The notes under the pieces were generated by a model. The model ran no database searches, was not told the DNA's origin, and was given only the letters and a program-made list of their open reading frames with translations. Position numbers and translations under genes: made by a program. From assembly GCA_025917655.1 (NCBI GenBank), contig CP084611.1, positions 4,712,001-4,776,000 of the forward strand: 64,000 nucleotides of DNA, given 5' to 3'. Shown one piece after another: positions 43,977 to 55,843 of this stretch. Each line of letters begins with the position of its first letter. Position 1 is the first letter of the stretch. The stretch comes from Chlorella sorokiniana. Taxonomy: Eukaryota; Chlorophyta; Trebouxiophyceae; Chlorellales; Chlorellaceae.

Positions 43977-44766
43977 GCGTCGGGGGAGGGGCGGTCGTTC
44001 GGTCCCCGCGACTGCTCACGCCGTGTGTGACAGATTGACTCGGCCGCTGAGTTGCCTCAGCATTCCCTGCCAGCTCTTGCCCAGCCCAGCCCGCGACAGG
44101 AGCTCCTGCTGCCGCTTCGCGCGGGGACTGGACCGGGCAAACCCCTCCTTTTCCACGCGCACAGCATGCTGCCGGTTGCAGCTGCGTGCCTTACTTCTGC
44201 CTCGCCGGGCGTCGGCACCCCACTTTTCCGACGCCCGGTCTGGCCCCTTTCTGCAATTTTACTGTGAGTCCCTGCAAGGCTTTCTGATTCCTGTGCACTC
44301 CCCTGTGCCACACCTTGTTTTCCACTTCATTGACCCCGAGAGGAGTGCGCCTGGTTCCCACCCGGCGCTTATGCGTGCCCACCCGCGTGACTGCGTGCCA
44401 GCCTGGCCTCAATGCATGGCCCCGGGCCAAGAGCGAATCTTGCACTGCTTGATATATCTTGAATGCTACGTCGTATTTGTTATTTGCTCTAACTATACCG
44501 TGTGTGCAGGTCTGTGTAAAGCTCTGGTAGTGAATGCATACGAGAGGATGGGAAGAGGGAGGTGGCGGGGGCCTCCAGCACCACTCGCTTCGCCGTCTGA
44601 CAGTGCATGATGGGCAGAATGCAAACCAGTGAGGGCTACAAAAGGAGGGCTAAAGGGCGTTCCGTGAAATGCGAGAGATGCATGAAAATGGCAACATTGA
44701 CTGAGATGAAATGCCGAGGCAAAGCAATCGGAGGGGGACAGCTGCACAGAGAGGGCAACTGCACGC
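43977..44766. other. Convergent 3' flanks of DUF229 and glutamate-receptor genes
   Basis: About 790 bases with no coding exon. TGTAA at 44515-44519 is the likely polyadenylation signal of the DUF229 gene. Confidence 0.55.
44515..44519 (+). terminator. TGTAA polyadenylation signal of the DUF229 gene
   Basis: The pentamer lies about 540 bases past the stop codon, in an AT-richer stretch. Confidence 0.5.
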
Positions 44767-47700
44767 CTATGGCGGTGCTGCGTCAGCCCTCGGCTCACTC
44801 TTCCAGCTGCGCTCCTTGAAAATCGATTCCACCCGCAGCAGCGCGCTCTCCCGCCGCTTGCGGCCCCTTGGCCCGGCGCCGCTCCCGGCGGCGACAGCTG
44901 GGGCTGCGACAGGGCGTGGCGGCCCGGCCTCAGCCCCAGCACCAGCCTCCAGGTCTGCATCGGGAGGAGGTGCCTGCCCAGCTTCCAGCTTGCGGGAACC
45001 ATCCAGAGAAAGGTCCTCAAGGTCGGCATCCTTGTGCCTGGCGGGCGAGGCGTCTCGCCCCGCCCCCGCCCGGGCCCGCCTCGCGTCAGCAGCCGCGTGG
45101 CGGCCCGCACCAGCGGGGCGTGCGAGCGGCGCTCGAGCGGGAGCGGGCGCCGCGCGGCAGCCTCCAGCTCCTGCTGCTTTCGAAGGCGACGGGCGGCGCG
45201 CTGGGCCAGCATGATGAGCCCCCAACGGCGGCGCCCGCCCCAGCGATGAGCCACAGGCCCCAAAGGTCGTTGAAACTGACTGAAGCGGGGCCCTTGGACA
45301 CCTGCTGGAGGGGGTGAGGGTTTGGCAGAAGGATGAGCGACCGGGTCAGCAGAGAAGCCCCTCCCGCCAGCAAGAGCAGCAGAAGCAGCAGCAGCAGGGG
45401 CAGCAGCAGCAACGGCAGGGTATCCCCCCAGACGTTTAGCAGAAACAGCCGGAGCAGTGGCAGGGGCGCCAGCTGTAGCAGCGGCGGCGGAGGCTGCAGT
45501 GGCCCTGCACGCCTGGGACCGAGCCTGGCAGCCGGCAGCTGGGTCGTAGATCCAGCTCTGCCGCAGAGCTTGAAGAGTCCCGTCCTGCAGGGGGTGGGGC
45601 CGTGTGAGAGAGGGTGTGTGCGCGTGCGCGTGAGCGCGAGTGCACGTCTTTGCTTGAAGGTGAGCACATGCGCAAGTGTGGGTGTGACAAATCAGGGATG
45701 GGCGGCGCAGGCGTGGGGCCTCCCGGCGGAGCAAGCGGGCCACATGACGGGCGTGCATGTTGCTGCAGAAGCGGGCGATCCACTCCCGGAAAGCGGGCAG
45801 GGCAAGCCGGGGGAGGACCAGAAGATCCTGCCCCTTTTTCTGCCCTGCCCGCCGCCCGCTGCAGTCGCACCCGGCCGGGGACCCCACCCTCATCCCACCT
45901 CCTGCATCTCCAGGATCTTGCTGCTCCAGGCCTCCACCACCCCGCACTCATGTTCATGTGAAAAGCAACGCCTGCAGGGCAAGCCAGCGGGAGGCTGGTG
46001 AGCGACAAGCGCGAAAGCCCACCTGAGGGGAGAAGCTGGCAGCGGCGCTGCGGGAAGCTTCTCAAGAACCAGCAGCAGGTGCGAGGGAAGCGAGGCAGCT
46101 GGCACCGAGGACACGCATGAGCAGAGGTGCGGCTGGCGAGGCCACGCAGGCTTGTGGCCTGCACGGCAGCAGGCGGTACCATAGTCAAAGGGCTCGATCT
46201 CCTGGTCCAGGACCGCCACGTCACACAACGGCGCGTTGCTGGCCAGCCACAGCAGCTGTGGGGAGTGTGGTGGGGGCGGAGGCCGGGGGAGTGTGGGGTG
46301 GAAGGGGCGGCGTGCTGGGGACGCAGTGCAGCCGCACGTTGCTGCCCAAAGGCTGGCCTTGGAGCACCGCTGTCGCGGCGGGGCGCCCCAGTTTCGTGCC
46401 GCCCACTGCATGGCGCAGAGCACTCGCAGCATGGCGCAGCGTGCATGCCGTGCTCACGGGGGCAGGTCCCGCACCACCGCTGTCAGCTGGCCCGTGGACA
46501 CGAGGTCACGCCAGGCCAGGTAGTCGCTTCCGTTGTTGAAGGGGTAGGGGATGCCCTGCAGCAGCACAGAACATGGGCTGCCCTGAGCAGCTTCCCATCG
46601 GGCCTCTGCCTTCCCGGAAGCACGCTGCCATGGAGGCAGCAAACACCGAGGGCACCGCATGGGCATCGTCCGGGCGCCGCCACCCCCTCTCAATGGCTTC
46701 ATCAGCGGCCATCAAAACTGCCGCCGGCCTACCAGTAGGGCCTGCTGGACCCAGCAGCCGCTCACCTGGATGCCATATTTCTGCAGGCGGGCCAGATAGA
46801 TGGGGGAGCTGCCCACAGCCCGGCCCCGCAGATCCTGCGTGGGCAGAGCGGCCCGCGTGCAGCGATGCTCAGGCAGGGGCAGGCGGGGAGGGGCGCAGGC
46901 TGGCAGGGTACCCAGGGGCAGGAACGTGCATGGCGCTGCTCCATCGCAGCAGCGCTTCGGCACGGCATGACAGCACAGCTACAAACCTCACCTCCTTGCC
47001 TGCCCCCTTTCCCCACCCACTCACCCCCTTCCCCCACCCCCTCTCTTGCAGCTCTTCCGCGCCGACTCACCGCCACGCTTGACACCTGGGTCTGGATGGA
47101 GCTGAGGGTGACGAATGCGGCCAGGTTGGCGGTGTAGGTGCTGGTGGTGAGCAGCGCCAGGAAGCAGAAGGTCAGCACCGTCACGCGCGCCCCCAGCGAG
47201 GTGACGGTGATGCTGTTTTGTTTTATATGGATGGGGGTGGAGAGTGTGTGTGTGGGGGGAGGGGGGAGGGGGGAGGGGGGTAGCAAACATTGCAGGCAGC
47301 GCAAAGGTGGGAAGGGAACAGGGGGAAGCTGGGGTGCCGGGTCGGAAGGCGGGCGACTCACAGGCCGCGCTGGCAGGCAACTCGAAGCAGGCATGGAGGC
47401 ATGCAGGCCGCGCTGGCAGGCGGCACCACACCTGTCGAAGAGCATGAGGGTGAGGGCCGTGCGCCAGCTGGACTCACGGATGCCGGGGAGCCAGTCCTCC
47501 CTGCACAGTGCAAGAGGTGTCATGGGTGGGTGGTGGTGTGTGTGTGTGTGGGGGGATTGGGGTAGGGGTGGGGGATTAGGAGGGCATTGGGGTTGGGGGC
47601 AAAGGCTGAAGCAGTGCAAGGTGGCGGGGAGGCATCTAGCGTGCCATGGCGGCCAGCAGAGGAGACGCTGTCCGGGGTCCTGGAGTCCACACCCCACAAC

Positions 47701-48834
47701 CGCCCGCTGCCCACCAAGGCCGCCCGGGGTCACCTGTGGATGCTCTTGCGCAGGCTGAAGAACTCGATGGCGAAGACGAGGGGCGGGAAGACGCAGAGGG
47801 TGAGGAGCAGCGCGAGCCACAGGGTCCAGGTGAAGGGGCGCAGGAAGCCGAAGCCGTCGCTGGCCTGGCTGCGCGACTGCACCAGCACGCCCAGGCTGGA
47901 CTTCATGTAGGGGTCTGAAGCGCAGCGGATGGTAGAAAGCAGGAAGGTAGAAAGTACAAGGAACAGGGGGAAGGAGAAAAGGGTGTGGAGGGAGCGCCCT
48001 GGGCGGCGGCAGGGTATTCAAGGGCCCGGGAGCAGCGGCGCTTGCAAGTGCAGAATGCAAGCAACGCGGCTGCAAGTGGGCCGGGTGCTGCCCTCCCGGC
48101 CAGACCCACATGTGAACTGGATGCCTCTGCCCTGCCGCTCGGTTGTGATGGTGATGGCGGAGGCGGCGGCGGCGCAGGGCCCGTCGCGCTCCGTCATCGC
48201 GGCAATCAGCGTGCCAAAAGATACACACTGCAGGCGGCAGGGATGGGGGCAGCGCCACTGGGACTGCAAAGGGCCCCAGGGCGTGGGATCCAGCGGCGCT
48301 GGATGCAGCAAGGGTCCACAGCTCTGCAGGCCCTGCCACCAGCGCGGCTCGACTGGTGGAACTCTGGCAGTCAGGGCCGAGCGCACCTTGAACTCGAAGT
48401 CCTGCCCCTCCACCAAGTCCAGCCTGGCAGCCGCAGTGCGCAGCATCTCCACGTCATGCCCGCTGAACTGGGCTGCAGTGGCAGCGAAGGGAGGCGGGGC
48501 ACAGCGGGAACTGTTTGTCCAGCCACACTGGGCACATTCTGCAAGCAGGCCTGATCGCCGCCGTCTCGCCTGGTGCCGTCGCCGTCGCGTTGCTGCAGAT
48601 CGCAAGCGGCACCGGGGTGTAGTTTGCCACGCAGAAGACGAGCTTCTGGCTGCCTGTCGCGTTGGTGGCAGCTGCCGCAGGCATAGGGCCCAGAGGGAGC
48701 GGCAGCGGCAGCGGCACTTGAGAGGGCGACTGCCCGTCAGCAGGGGCCACCCACAGGCTGGCCATGAGCGTCGTGATATAAAGCAGCTGGGATGCTGTGT
48801 GACCAGCCTGGCATCGAATTCTGGCCTCGTGCAT
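44767..48834 (-). CDS. GLR: Ionotropic glutamate receptor-like channel lacking the N-terminal domain
   Basis: A ligand-gated cation channel subunit. The start at 48834 (or 48918) gives a signal-peptide-like segment (LLYITTLMASLWVAPADGQS). The ligand-binding lobe S1 follows at once: KLVFCVANYTPVPLAICS, FSGHDVEMLRTAAARLDLVE, FGTLIAAMTERDG and SAITITTERQGRGIQF, whose Arg is the conserved amino-acid-carboxylate ligand. M1 is WTLWLALLLTLCVFPPLVFA (about 47790-47850), the pore region WRTALTLMLFDR (about 47430-47497), and M3 holds the signature STYTANLAAFVTLSSIQTQV (about 47080-47150). S2 continues DLRGRAVGSSPIYLARLQKY, GIPYPFNNGSDYLAWRDLVS, LCDVAVLDQEIEPFDYGTA and HECGVVEAWSSKILEMQE. M4 is FNDLWGLWLIAGAGAAVGGL (about 45200-45260). 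A basic/acidic cytosolic tail ends at 44767. Roughly eleven exons are present, with at least one frame change in S1. Confidence 0.87.
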
Positions 48835-48918
48835 CGTGATGCACAACAAGTTGCAGAGACGCTGCAGCTGCCCTGGGCGGGTGGCGGCGCCGCTGCTAGG
48901 AAGGTGGACGCCCAGCAC

Positions 48919-50315
48919 GGCCTTGTGGCAAGTTGCTGCTGTCGGCTGCAGTCTGCCTAGGCGTCCCTAATTGGAGGATGCCCGTGCACGTGTTGGAGCG
49001 GGCTGCAGAACCAACCCTCCCATGCCCTGGTTTCTCCGTACCCTGTTTGTAAAGCTAACAGCAGATTTGTGAACGTTTGCTTCGATTCGATTGGCGGAAA
49101 AGAGCTCAGCCGAGCAACACGTGGGCAGCAAGTGCTGCGCAGCCCACTAGCGGATGGGACGAACACAGCATGTCACGTTTCAGGGCCATGAAAGGCGTGT
49201 TATGCTCTTCAAAGAATGATTTTGCAGCTCTGAGTCTTTCAGACGCTCTTTGTGCCACTCCCGCTTACGCGCTCTCGACTTGTCTTTTTCAAAACAAACC
49301 ATCCCCTGCTGACACCGTTCGTAAGTTACGCTTGAAATCAGACTGATACAGAGCTGGCATCGGCCTCTCATTGGGCAGCATATGCTTTATGCGGTCCCCG
49401 TTCAGCGACGGTCGCCAGCAGCAGTTCATTCCCTGTTCCCTGTATGGGGCAGCGACTTGCTGCAGCCCTTACTTGAAATCTTTCATGTTAAGCATGCAAG
49501 AGCCAGCTAGTGCACCAGCAGCAACGTGCAGGCAGGCAGCGCTGCGGCGTCATTTTCCACGGTTCCCAGCCAACCCGGTACGCATGAAGCACCAGGACAA
49601 AGCAGTTAGTTATGCAGCAGTTCAGCTTGGCGCCGGCAAAAGTTCAGGCCTGCTCTGTGTATCCATCTGGACAGAGACTTGTTTTTATTGCAGCTGCCAG
49701 CCCTTCCACGGGTGGAAGCCTGACAATCATCGAGGGTGGCCGACAGCTGGGTGCAGCGTTGGGTTTGAGAGTGAATGCGCACCATCGCCACCTGCTGCCT
49801 CAAGAAGGCATGAGCTCTCCTGGGCTGCAGGCTGCATTGAACGGCAAGCAGCGGCGGGGCCCGTGATGCGCTTAGCCCGGGGCCCGTGATGCGCTCCTCC
49901 ATCACCAGTCTGCTGCTGCAGCACAGTGCTGAATCCGAACTGCCTGGCAATTGAACTTGTGGCAGCGCTGCAGGTATAGGGTCTGCTGCTGTGAGCAGCC
50001 TCCCACTCAAACTATATGGCCAGACCCGGTCTGGGCCCCAGACCGAATGTGCAGACCCAGTACAGCGCTGGGTGTACTTCAGGCGTAGCAAAACCGATGG
50101 GCGTCGCTTGATCATGCAGGCCGCCCTATGCCTTCGTGATAACTGTCAACATGAGACAGTGCGGGCGGGGCCAGCCCGATCGAAGAAGGATGGCCTCCGC
50201 CACTGCTTGGTCAGGCAAGGCGTGCACTCTAGGGGAATCGCAGGATGCCCTTGCAGTAATGCGCTCAATGGTTGCAGTGGCACAGCGGGTGCAACATTTC
50301 CGCGTGCTGGGCGCC
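48919..50315. other. Intergenic/divergent promoter of GLR (-) and ER lectin (+)
   Basis: About 1.4 kb with no recognisable exon. It was checked for an amino-terminal (LIVBP-like) domain belonging to the glutamate receptor, and none was found. Confidence 0.5.
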
Positions 50316-53300
50316 ATGCGGCGGCGGTCCTCGCCACTCTCCTTCCCTCCCACGCTTTCGCTTCTCATGTCTGTGCAGCATGGGCTGGGCTCAATGCGCT
50401 CCTGTGCTTGGCCTGCCTTGCGACGCCGGTGGAGGGCCTGCAGTACCAGCACGATGAGCTCTTGTGGACCAAGCAGGTAGGCCGCCGTTGTGGGCGCGGT
50501 GCCACCGGCGCCCGCATCTCCCTCGCACAAGCTCGCGCGTGCGCCCGGCTTGATACACTGGTGTCCCGCCTTTCGGATCCTCCCGCAGAACTGGCAGGAG
50601 TACAAGCTGCCCTTCCCCTGGTCTGCGGTGCTCAAGGAGCGCGATGCAGAGGCCACCCGGCAGATGCAGGGCCCACTGGCCGGCTTCTCCTCCCACTCCC
50701 TCAACGGCCCCCTGGGCGCCGCCGACGCGCTGGCGCAGCGCGTGGCCGAGGACGCGGCGCGTGGGCCGACCCTGCAGCGCGCCGGGCTGGACCTGTCGCT
50801 GCTGGATGAGGACGCGCGGCTGGCGGCCGCCGCCGGCGTCGCGCAGTGCAAGGCGTGCGGCGTGCTGGCGCGGCAGCTCTGGGAGGGGCTCACCGCTTGG
50901 GTCCACCAGCACCGCAAGGTGCCCAACCGGATGCGCATAGCGGCCTTCGCGGAAGATCTTTGCGAGTATGAGGTGGGTGCAGGTGGAAAGAGAGCAGCGG
51001 GGCAGCAGGGAAGGAGAAGCATGGTGCCAGCAGGGCTGGCACTGCTGACATGTCGCACGGCGGGGACAGCCACGCGTGTCCTGAAGCCCAGCGGGAGGAC
51101 GAGCATGGCGGCCGCTTGCCACACAGGCCTCCATCATGTCGCGGCGGTCTGCATTGCGGGTGGCAAGACGGCCAGCCAAAGTGCCGCCACGGTGCCAAAC
51201 CGAGCGACTTGGCTGTGCACTGACGGCGGCACTGGGTCCCACACCCCTGTATGCCGCCGTGGCCCCCAACCCCACCCCCTCCTATCCCCAACCCCACCCA
51301 CCCACACCCACACCCACCACCCACCCTTTGCACAGGTCATGACTGAGCTGCTGAAGGGCTGGGTGCTTCTGCGTGCGCGGGTACAGCAGGCTGAGGGCCT
51401 GCCCTCGTCCGTGGAGGGGCAAAGCCAGGAGTTTTACATGCTCGGGTGCGGCCGGCCAGCTGCCTTCCGGCTTCTGCCGTGCAAACGCCGACCTCACTGG
51501 CTCGTCCGAAACAAGCCCACAGCTCTGGGTGCATGCTGTCAAGGAAGCCTGCCGCCTGTCTTGGCTTCCGCGTTCCCCCTTTCCCTGCAGCAAGCGCGCC
51601 AAGCAGCATGCCACGCCTTCCGAAATCGAGGCGGCGCGGCTGGCCTGCAGCAAGCTGCTGCAGGAGGATGAGACGGGTGGGTGACGCCGCGGGCAGTCAA
51701 GCACAAGTAGTGATCCCTCCTGCTGCCTGCATCGTCTCGGCGTGGATGCTTTCTCGCTGTGCTGCGTCTCAACCCATCCGGAGCCTGCCCAGCCAGCTTG
51801 CAGTCCACCAACGCTGCCCCCTGCCTGGCCTGCGCGCGCCCGCTCTCCACACAGCCTTGCTCTCGCCCCCAACCCAACCGCCCTGCCCGGTGCCCTGCCC
51901 GCCTTAAAACTAGGCAAGGAGAAGCCCCAGGTGCTGTCCCAGGCCTCCACCTTGCTGCACAAGTATCACCGCCTCATGGAGCGGCGGCTGGGCGGCGGCG
52001 GCGGCCAGCTGGAGCAGGGGGCGGTGGAGGGGGTGGACGATGGGCCGGCCGCGCAGCGCGCCTGCTTCGACCGCCACCCCCAGTGCGAGATGTGGCGGGA
52101 CAAGGTGGGTGATGGGGCGCTGAGCGGGCAGCAGGCTGGCCCGAGCAGCAAAGATCCTCCAGCGGTCTAGACCTCGCCGCCATCTCTTTCCTGCCCCTTC
52201 CCCATCCAAATCCAACCTACCCACCATGCAGGGGAGTGCGAGTCAAACCCCAAGTATATGGTGGGCGACGAGGGCGCCGACAACGGCTGGTGCCGCGCGG
52301 CGTGCGGGCGCTGCAAGCCGGGGCAGCCGCATGAGTTGGAGGGGCTGAAGGGTGAGCCGAAAGAGGGGCGGCGGACCGCGCGGTTTGCGGGTTGTTTCTG
52401 CAGCAGCAGCCAAGGGACCCTGTGTGGACAAGTCGGTTGTGGGCTCTTTCTGAGGCACCTGGCAGGCCAGGCAGCTCGCTATGCAGCAACTGCTGCCTGG
52501 ATCCCCGACCCCCGACCCCCACACCCACACCCTTCAGCGCCACCCACCATTCGCCCACCTTCCCATGCTGCCGCCCCTTCCCCCAGCGATGATGCCGAGT
52601 ACCTTCGCTTGGTTCGAGCCGACCTGCTGGCGGTGCTGCAGACCAAAGCGTGCTCAGCTGCGGCGCCCTGCAAGTGGGCCACGGGGAGGGCATGCAGCAG
52701 TTGCTGGCAGCCGCGCGGTCGGGCGCCGACGCGGAGGAAGCGGGGCTGCTGGAGCGAGCAGAGTTCATCGGGGCCCGGTGCTGTCGGCGCAGCAGCAGCT
52801 GGAGCTCGCGCTGGACCACACGCGGTGAGAGGGTGGTGTGCACCCTTGGGGGAGTGTGGGTGTGAAGGCGTTGATGTGTGTGTGGGGGGGCTGCGGGCGC
52901 TCAAGCTCGACCAGAAGCGTGTCTGGGACGGGGGGAGGGCCGCGAGGATCAGCGGCAGGGAGGCATGTGATTTGCCGAGGTGGCAGCACATGCCAGGCCG
53001 CCCGATGATGGCCTGGATTCCTGGCGGAAGGGCACCCCGCCGTGTGCCCCCGCATTGCCCCTCCACACTGTGCTGCGCCTCACGTCACCCCACCTGGTTG
53101 CTTCCCATCCCCCTCTCCCCACACACACACAGCCCACCACCACAACCACCACCATTTTCTCCCCGCCCTGCCTGCAGGTTGAAGGAGAGCCGGCCCATGC
53201 TGGCAAGGGACCTGGACGATGCGCTCGTCCCGGACACCGCCCGCGCCGCCAAGCGCTCCGGCGAGGCGCCCGAGCCGCCAGCCACCGAGGCGGCGGCGGC

Positions 53301-55192
53301 GCTGTGGTCGGAGCTGGGCAACCGCTGCCTGTACCTGACCACGGTGCACCGCTGCGCTGATGGGCTGGGACGGGGTCGGGGGCGGGCAGAGTTGTCCTTG
53401 CTTTGTCGCAGGGGAAAACGGCGCTTCTGCACCGCCGCTGTTTGAGCCTATCCTAGCCGCCCAAGCATACCCCAACGCTGTCCCCTATCTCTCCCCTCCT
53501 GCTTAACTTCCTGCAGGGCTGGTGGATGTATGAGGTCTGCTACATGCACCACATCAAGCAGGCAAGTGCACACAGGAAATGGAAAAGGAGAGGGAAGAAA
53601 GTTCACCGCGGCCCGGCTCGTTCCCTGCCCGTTGCCGCTCGGCCCTCCGCCCACATCCCCTGCCGTTTCACCCGCCGCGGGCCCCTGCGCCCGCTTGCTG
53701 CCCTGCTTCCTTGTCCTCTTGTGATGGGCCCTGTATGCCTCTGGCCAGTGCTGCCAGCCTTGTCCCGTGCTCCTCAGCTGCTGCAACTGGCCAGCCCAAC
53801 CTCCTGCCCGGTGCTCCCTCAACCCACCGTCCAGCGATACTGCCATCCCCTGGTCGCCGTCCTCCCTGCAGTCTCCCCGCTTTTCACCACCCACTTGCGC
53901 TTCCTCCACCCTCCCACGCAGTTCCACATGACCGACAAGCACGAGGTGGACTGGGTCATTTCTCTGGGCCGCTTCCAGCCGGCCGCCTCCAACTGGACGG
54001 CAGCCAACGCCAGCCTGACGGGCCTGTACCCGCACTTCACGCGGGTGGGCCCACCGCTGCTGCCTTGTTCATCCGGTGCCCAAACCTTTTCTTGCGCCTG
54101 CCCCCCATAAATGCGGCTGGCAGCACGCTGCATGGTGGCAGGCGGTTGCTGCTGGCTCAGCCACGCGTGTCGTGCAGCGTTGCGGGTGGCCGCTCAGGGC
54201 ACGAGGTTGGGGAGCCCGCGCGTGCGTGCGCGCGCACCATCGCCGCTGCGCTCCGTCGCAGCCACCCCGCTGCGTGCAGCGGCAGGGCGCGTCCGCCCAT
54301 CCACCCTGCTGCCTCCTGTGCAGGTGCCATACGTGTCTCAGGCCTACGCCAGCGGCAACCACTGCAATCTGGACCCCGACGAGGACGGCGGCCAGCGCTC
54401 CATATTGCGCCGCTCTGAGCTGCGCCTCATGTGCAGGTAGGATAGCTGGGTGGTTGCCAGTGGGGGAACGGGTTGGGGCCGCGCTGCGGCTCACTTGGGC
54501 ACAGCAAAAGGAGCGCCTGGCCGGCCCGCACGCATGTCACGGGCCCGCTGGTGGCCAGCCGCCGCTGTCGCCTTGATCGCTCGTGCCGCCTCCTGTGCTA
54601 TAGCTGGTTCCCCTCCCTTCCACCCCTCCACGGCTTTTCCTCCCCTTTACCGCATCCTCTTCCCCCGGTGTTCGCACGAGTGCATACATGCAAGCGCACC
54701 TTTGCACCCGGCCACCCGCCCGCCGCCGCCGCCGCCGCAGCCCGGACCCGGACACCCACATCGTCGTGAGCGAGCCAGAGCAGTGCGTCTACACAGTGGA
54801 GCTCTACCTGGCCCGCCTCTGCGCCCTGCCCGGCTTCGCCCCCACCTGCCCGACCCGCTGGGATCGCACGCGGGCTGGGACCTGGCGGCGGCGGGCGGGC
54901 GGCGGCGGCGGCGGCGGCCGAGCGCAGCGGCCCTTGACGCGGCGGGCGCTGCGACCGCTGCCGTTGGCAGCAGCGGGGATGAGGGGGAGGAGGAGGGGGC
55001 ACGGGGCTGGGGCCCACCTATGCGCTGCCGGTGAGCGAGGAAGAGGACGAGTATGCTGACCCTGACGAGGAGGAAGGCAGCCAGGAGGAGAATGCGCGGT
55101 CCGAGAGCGGGACAGGCTCGGCGGGCGGCAGCGACAGCGGGCAGCCCACCGAGGGCGAGGGCGGCGACGGCGACGGCCACGACGAGCTGTAG
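50316..55192 (+). CDS. HDEL-tagged ER lectin with saposin/canopy-like, ShKT and OS-9-type MRH domains
   Basis: A putative ER-lumen glycoprotein quality-control (ERAD) lectin. A signal peptide is visible (LNALLCLACLATPVEG, about 50390-50440), though the exact ATG is uncertain. Next is a saposin/canopy-like segment (AQCKACGVLARQLWEGLTA and AAFAEDLCEYE, about 50845-50970). A six-cysteine ShKT module spans two exons (CFDRHPQCEMWRD, GECESNPKYM, NGWCRAACGRC; about 52065-52325). After helical linkers comes the MRH domain: GWWMYEVCYMHHIKQ, FHMTDKHEVDWVISLGRFQP, VPYVSQAYASGNHCNL, RSELRLMC and VVSEPEQCVYTVELYL (about 53517-54830). The MRH Gln, Arg, Glu and Tyr that bind mannose are all present. An acidic tail ends GDGDGHDEL at 55192, the ER retrieval signal. 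Several single-base changes are needed (for example 52590-52800). Two adjacent genes cannot be wholly excluded. Confidence 0.8.
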
Positions 55193-55843
55193 CAGCGGCG
55201 GGCCCCGGCTGGCGGCACATGCGGCGGGCACCTCCTGCCGCTGCCTTGCGCAGGCCCTGCCCCTGTGCCCTGCGTGCAACCTGCTTGCATCGCTGCTGCA
55301 TGGAGTTCAGTGTGCAGTTGTTGTTGCATGCACGTGGGGAAGCCTGACAATGGAGGCCCCATTGAGTGCATCACAGAGCGGGGTAGGCAACCAGAGGCGG
55401 AGCGCAGAAGAGAACAAAATGCGGGCCTTGTAGCTTCAAAAGGCCAGGGCAATAATGGTGCGGCGGGGGGGCGGGAGAGAGGCGAAGGCAGTGCGTGCGC
55501 AGGACCGCAGTGCTGCCAGCCGACTGTGAGCTATCGCTACGACTAGGGAAAGGACATGGGCATGGCGCCGATGGCGGCGCTTTTGGGGGCACTGCGGACG
55601 ACGCTGCTGAGGGAGGGAGGGTGCGGCTGGGCTGCATGCGCCTCCGGGACGCACACCCCAGCCGCGTGAGGGCCTCCGACGGCTGGCCGCCGCCGCTGTG
55701 CAGCGTGCCTGCACTTGCGCTGCGACGGCTGTTGCCACAGGTGAGGGGGAATGCACTCGTTGACGCCGAAGTGCCTCCCGCAGCAGCAGCAGCAGGCCGC
55801 AGGTGGACCAGGCGCGTCCTGACGTGACGGCAGGACGCCGCAG
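55193..55843. other. Convergent 3' flanks of ER lectin and MRS2 copy 1
   Basis: About 650 bases without a recognisable exon or RNA gene. No clear TGTAA was assigned. Confidence 0.5.

Noticed and set aside
48919-50315. Missing N-terminal domain of the glutamate receptor
   Set aside because: Neither strand shows LIVBP-like exons, and a signal peptide already precedes S1.
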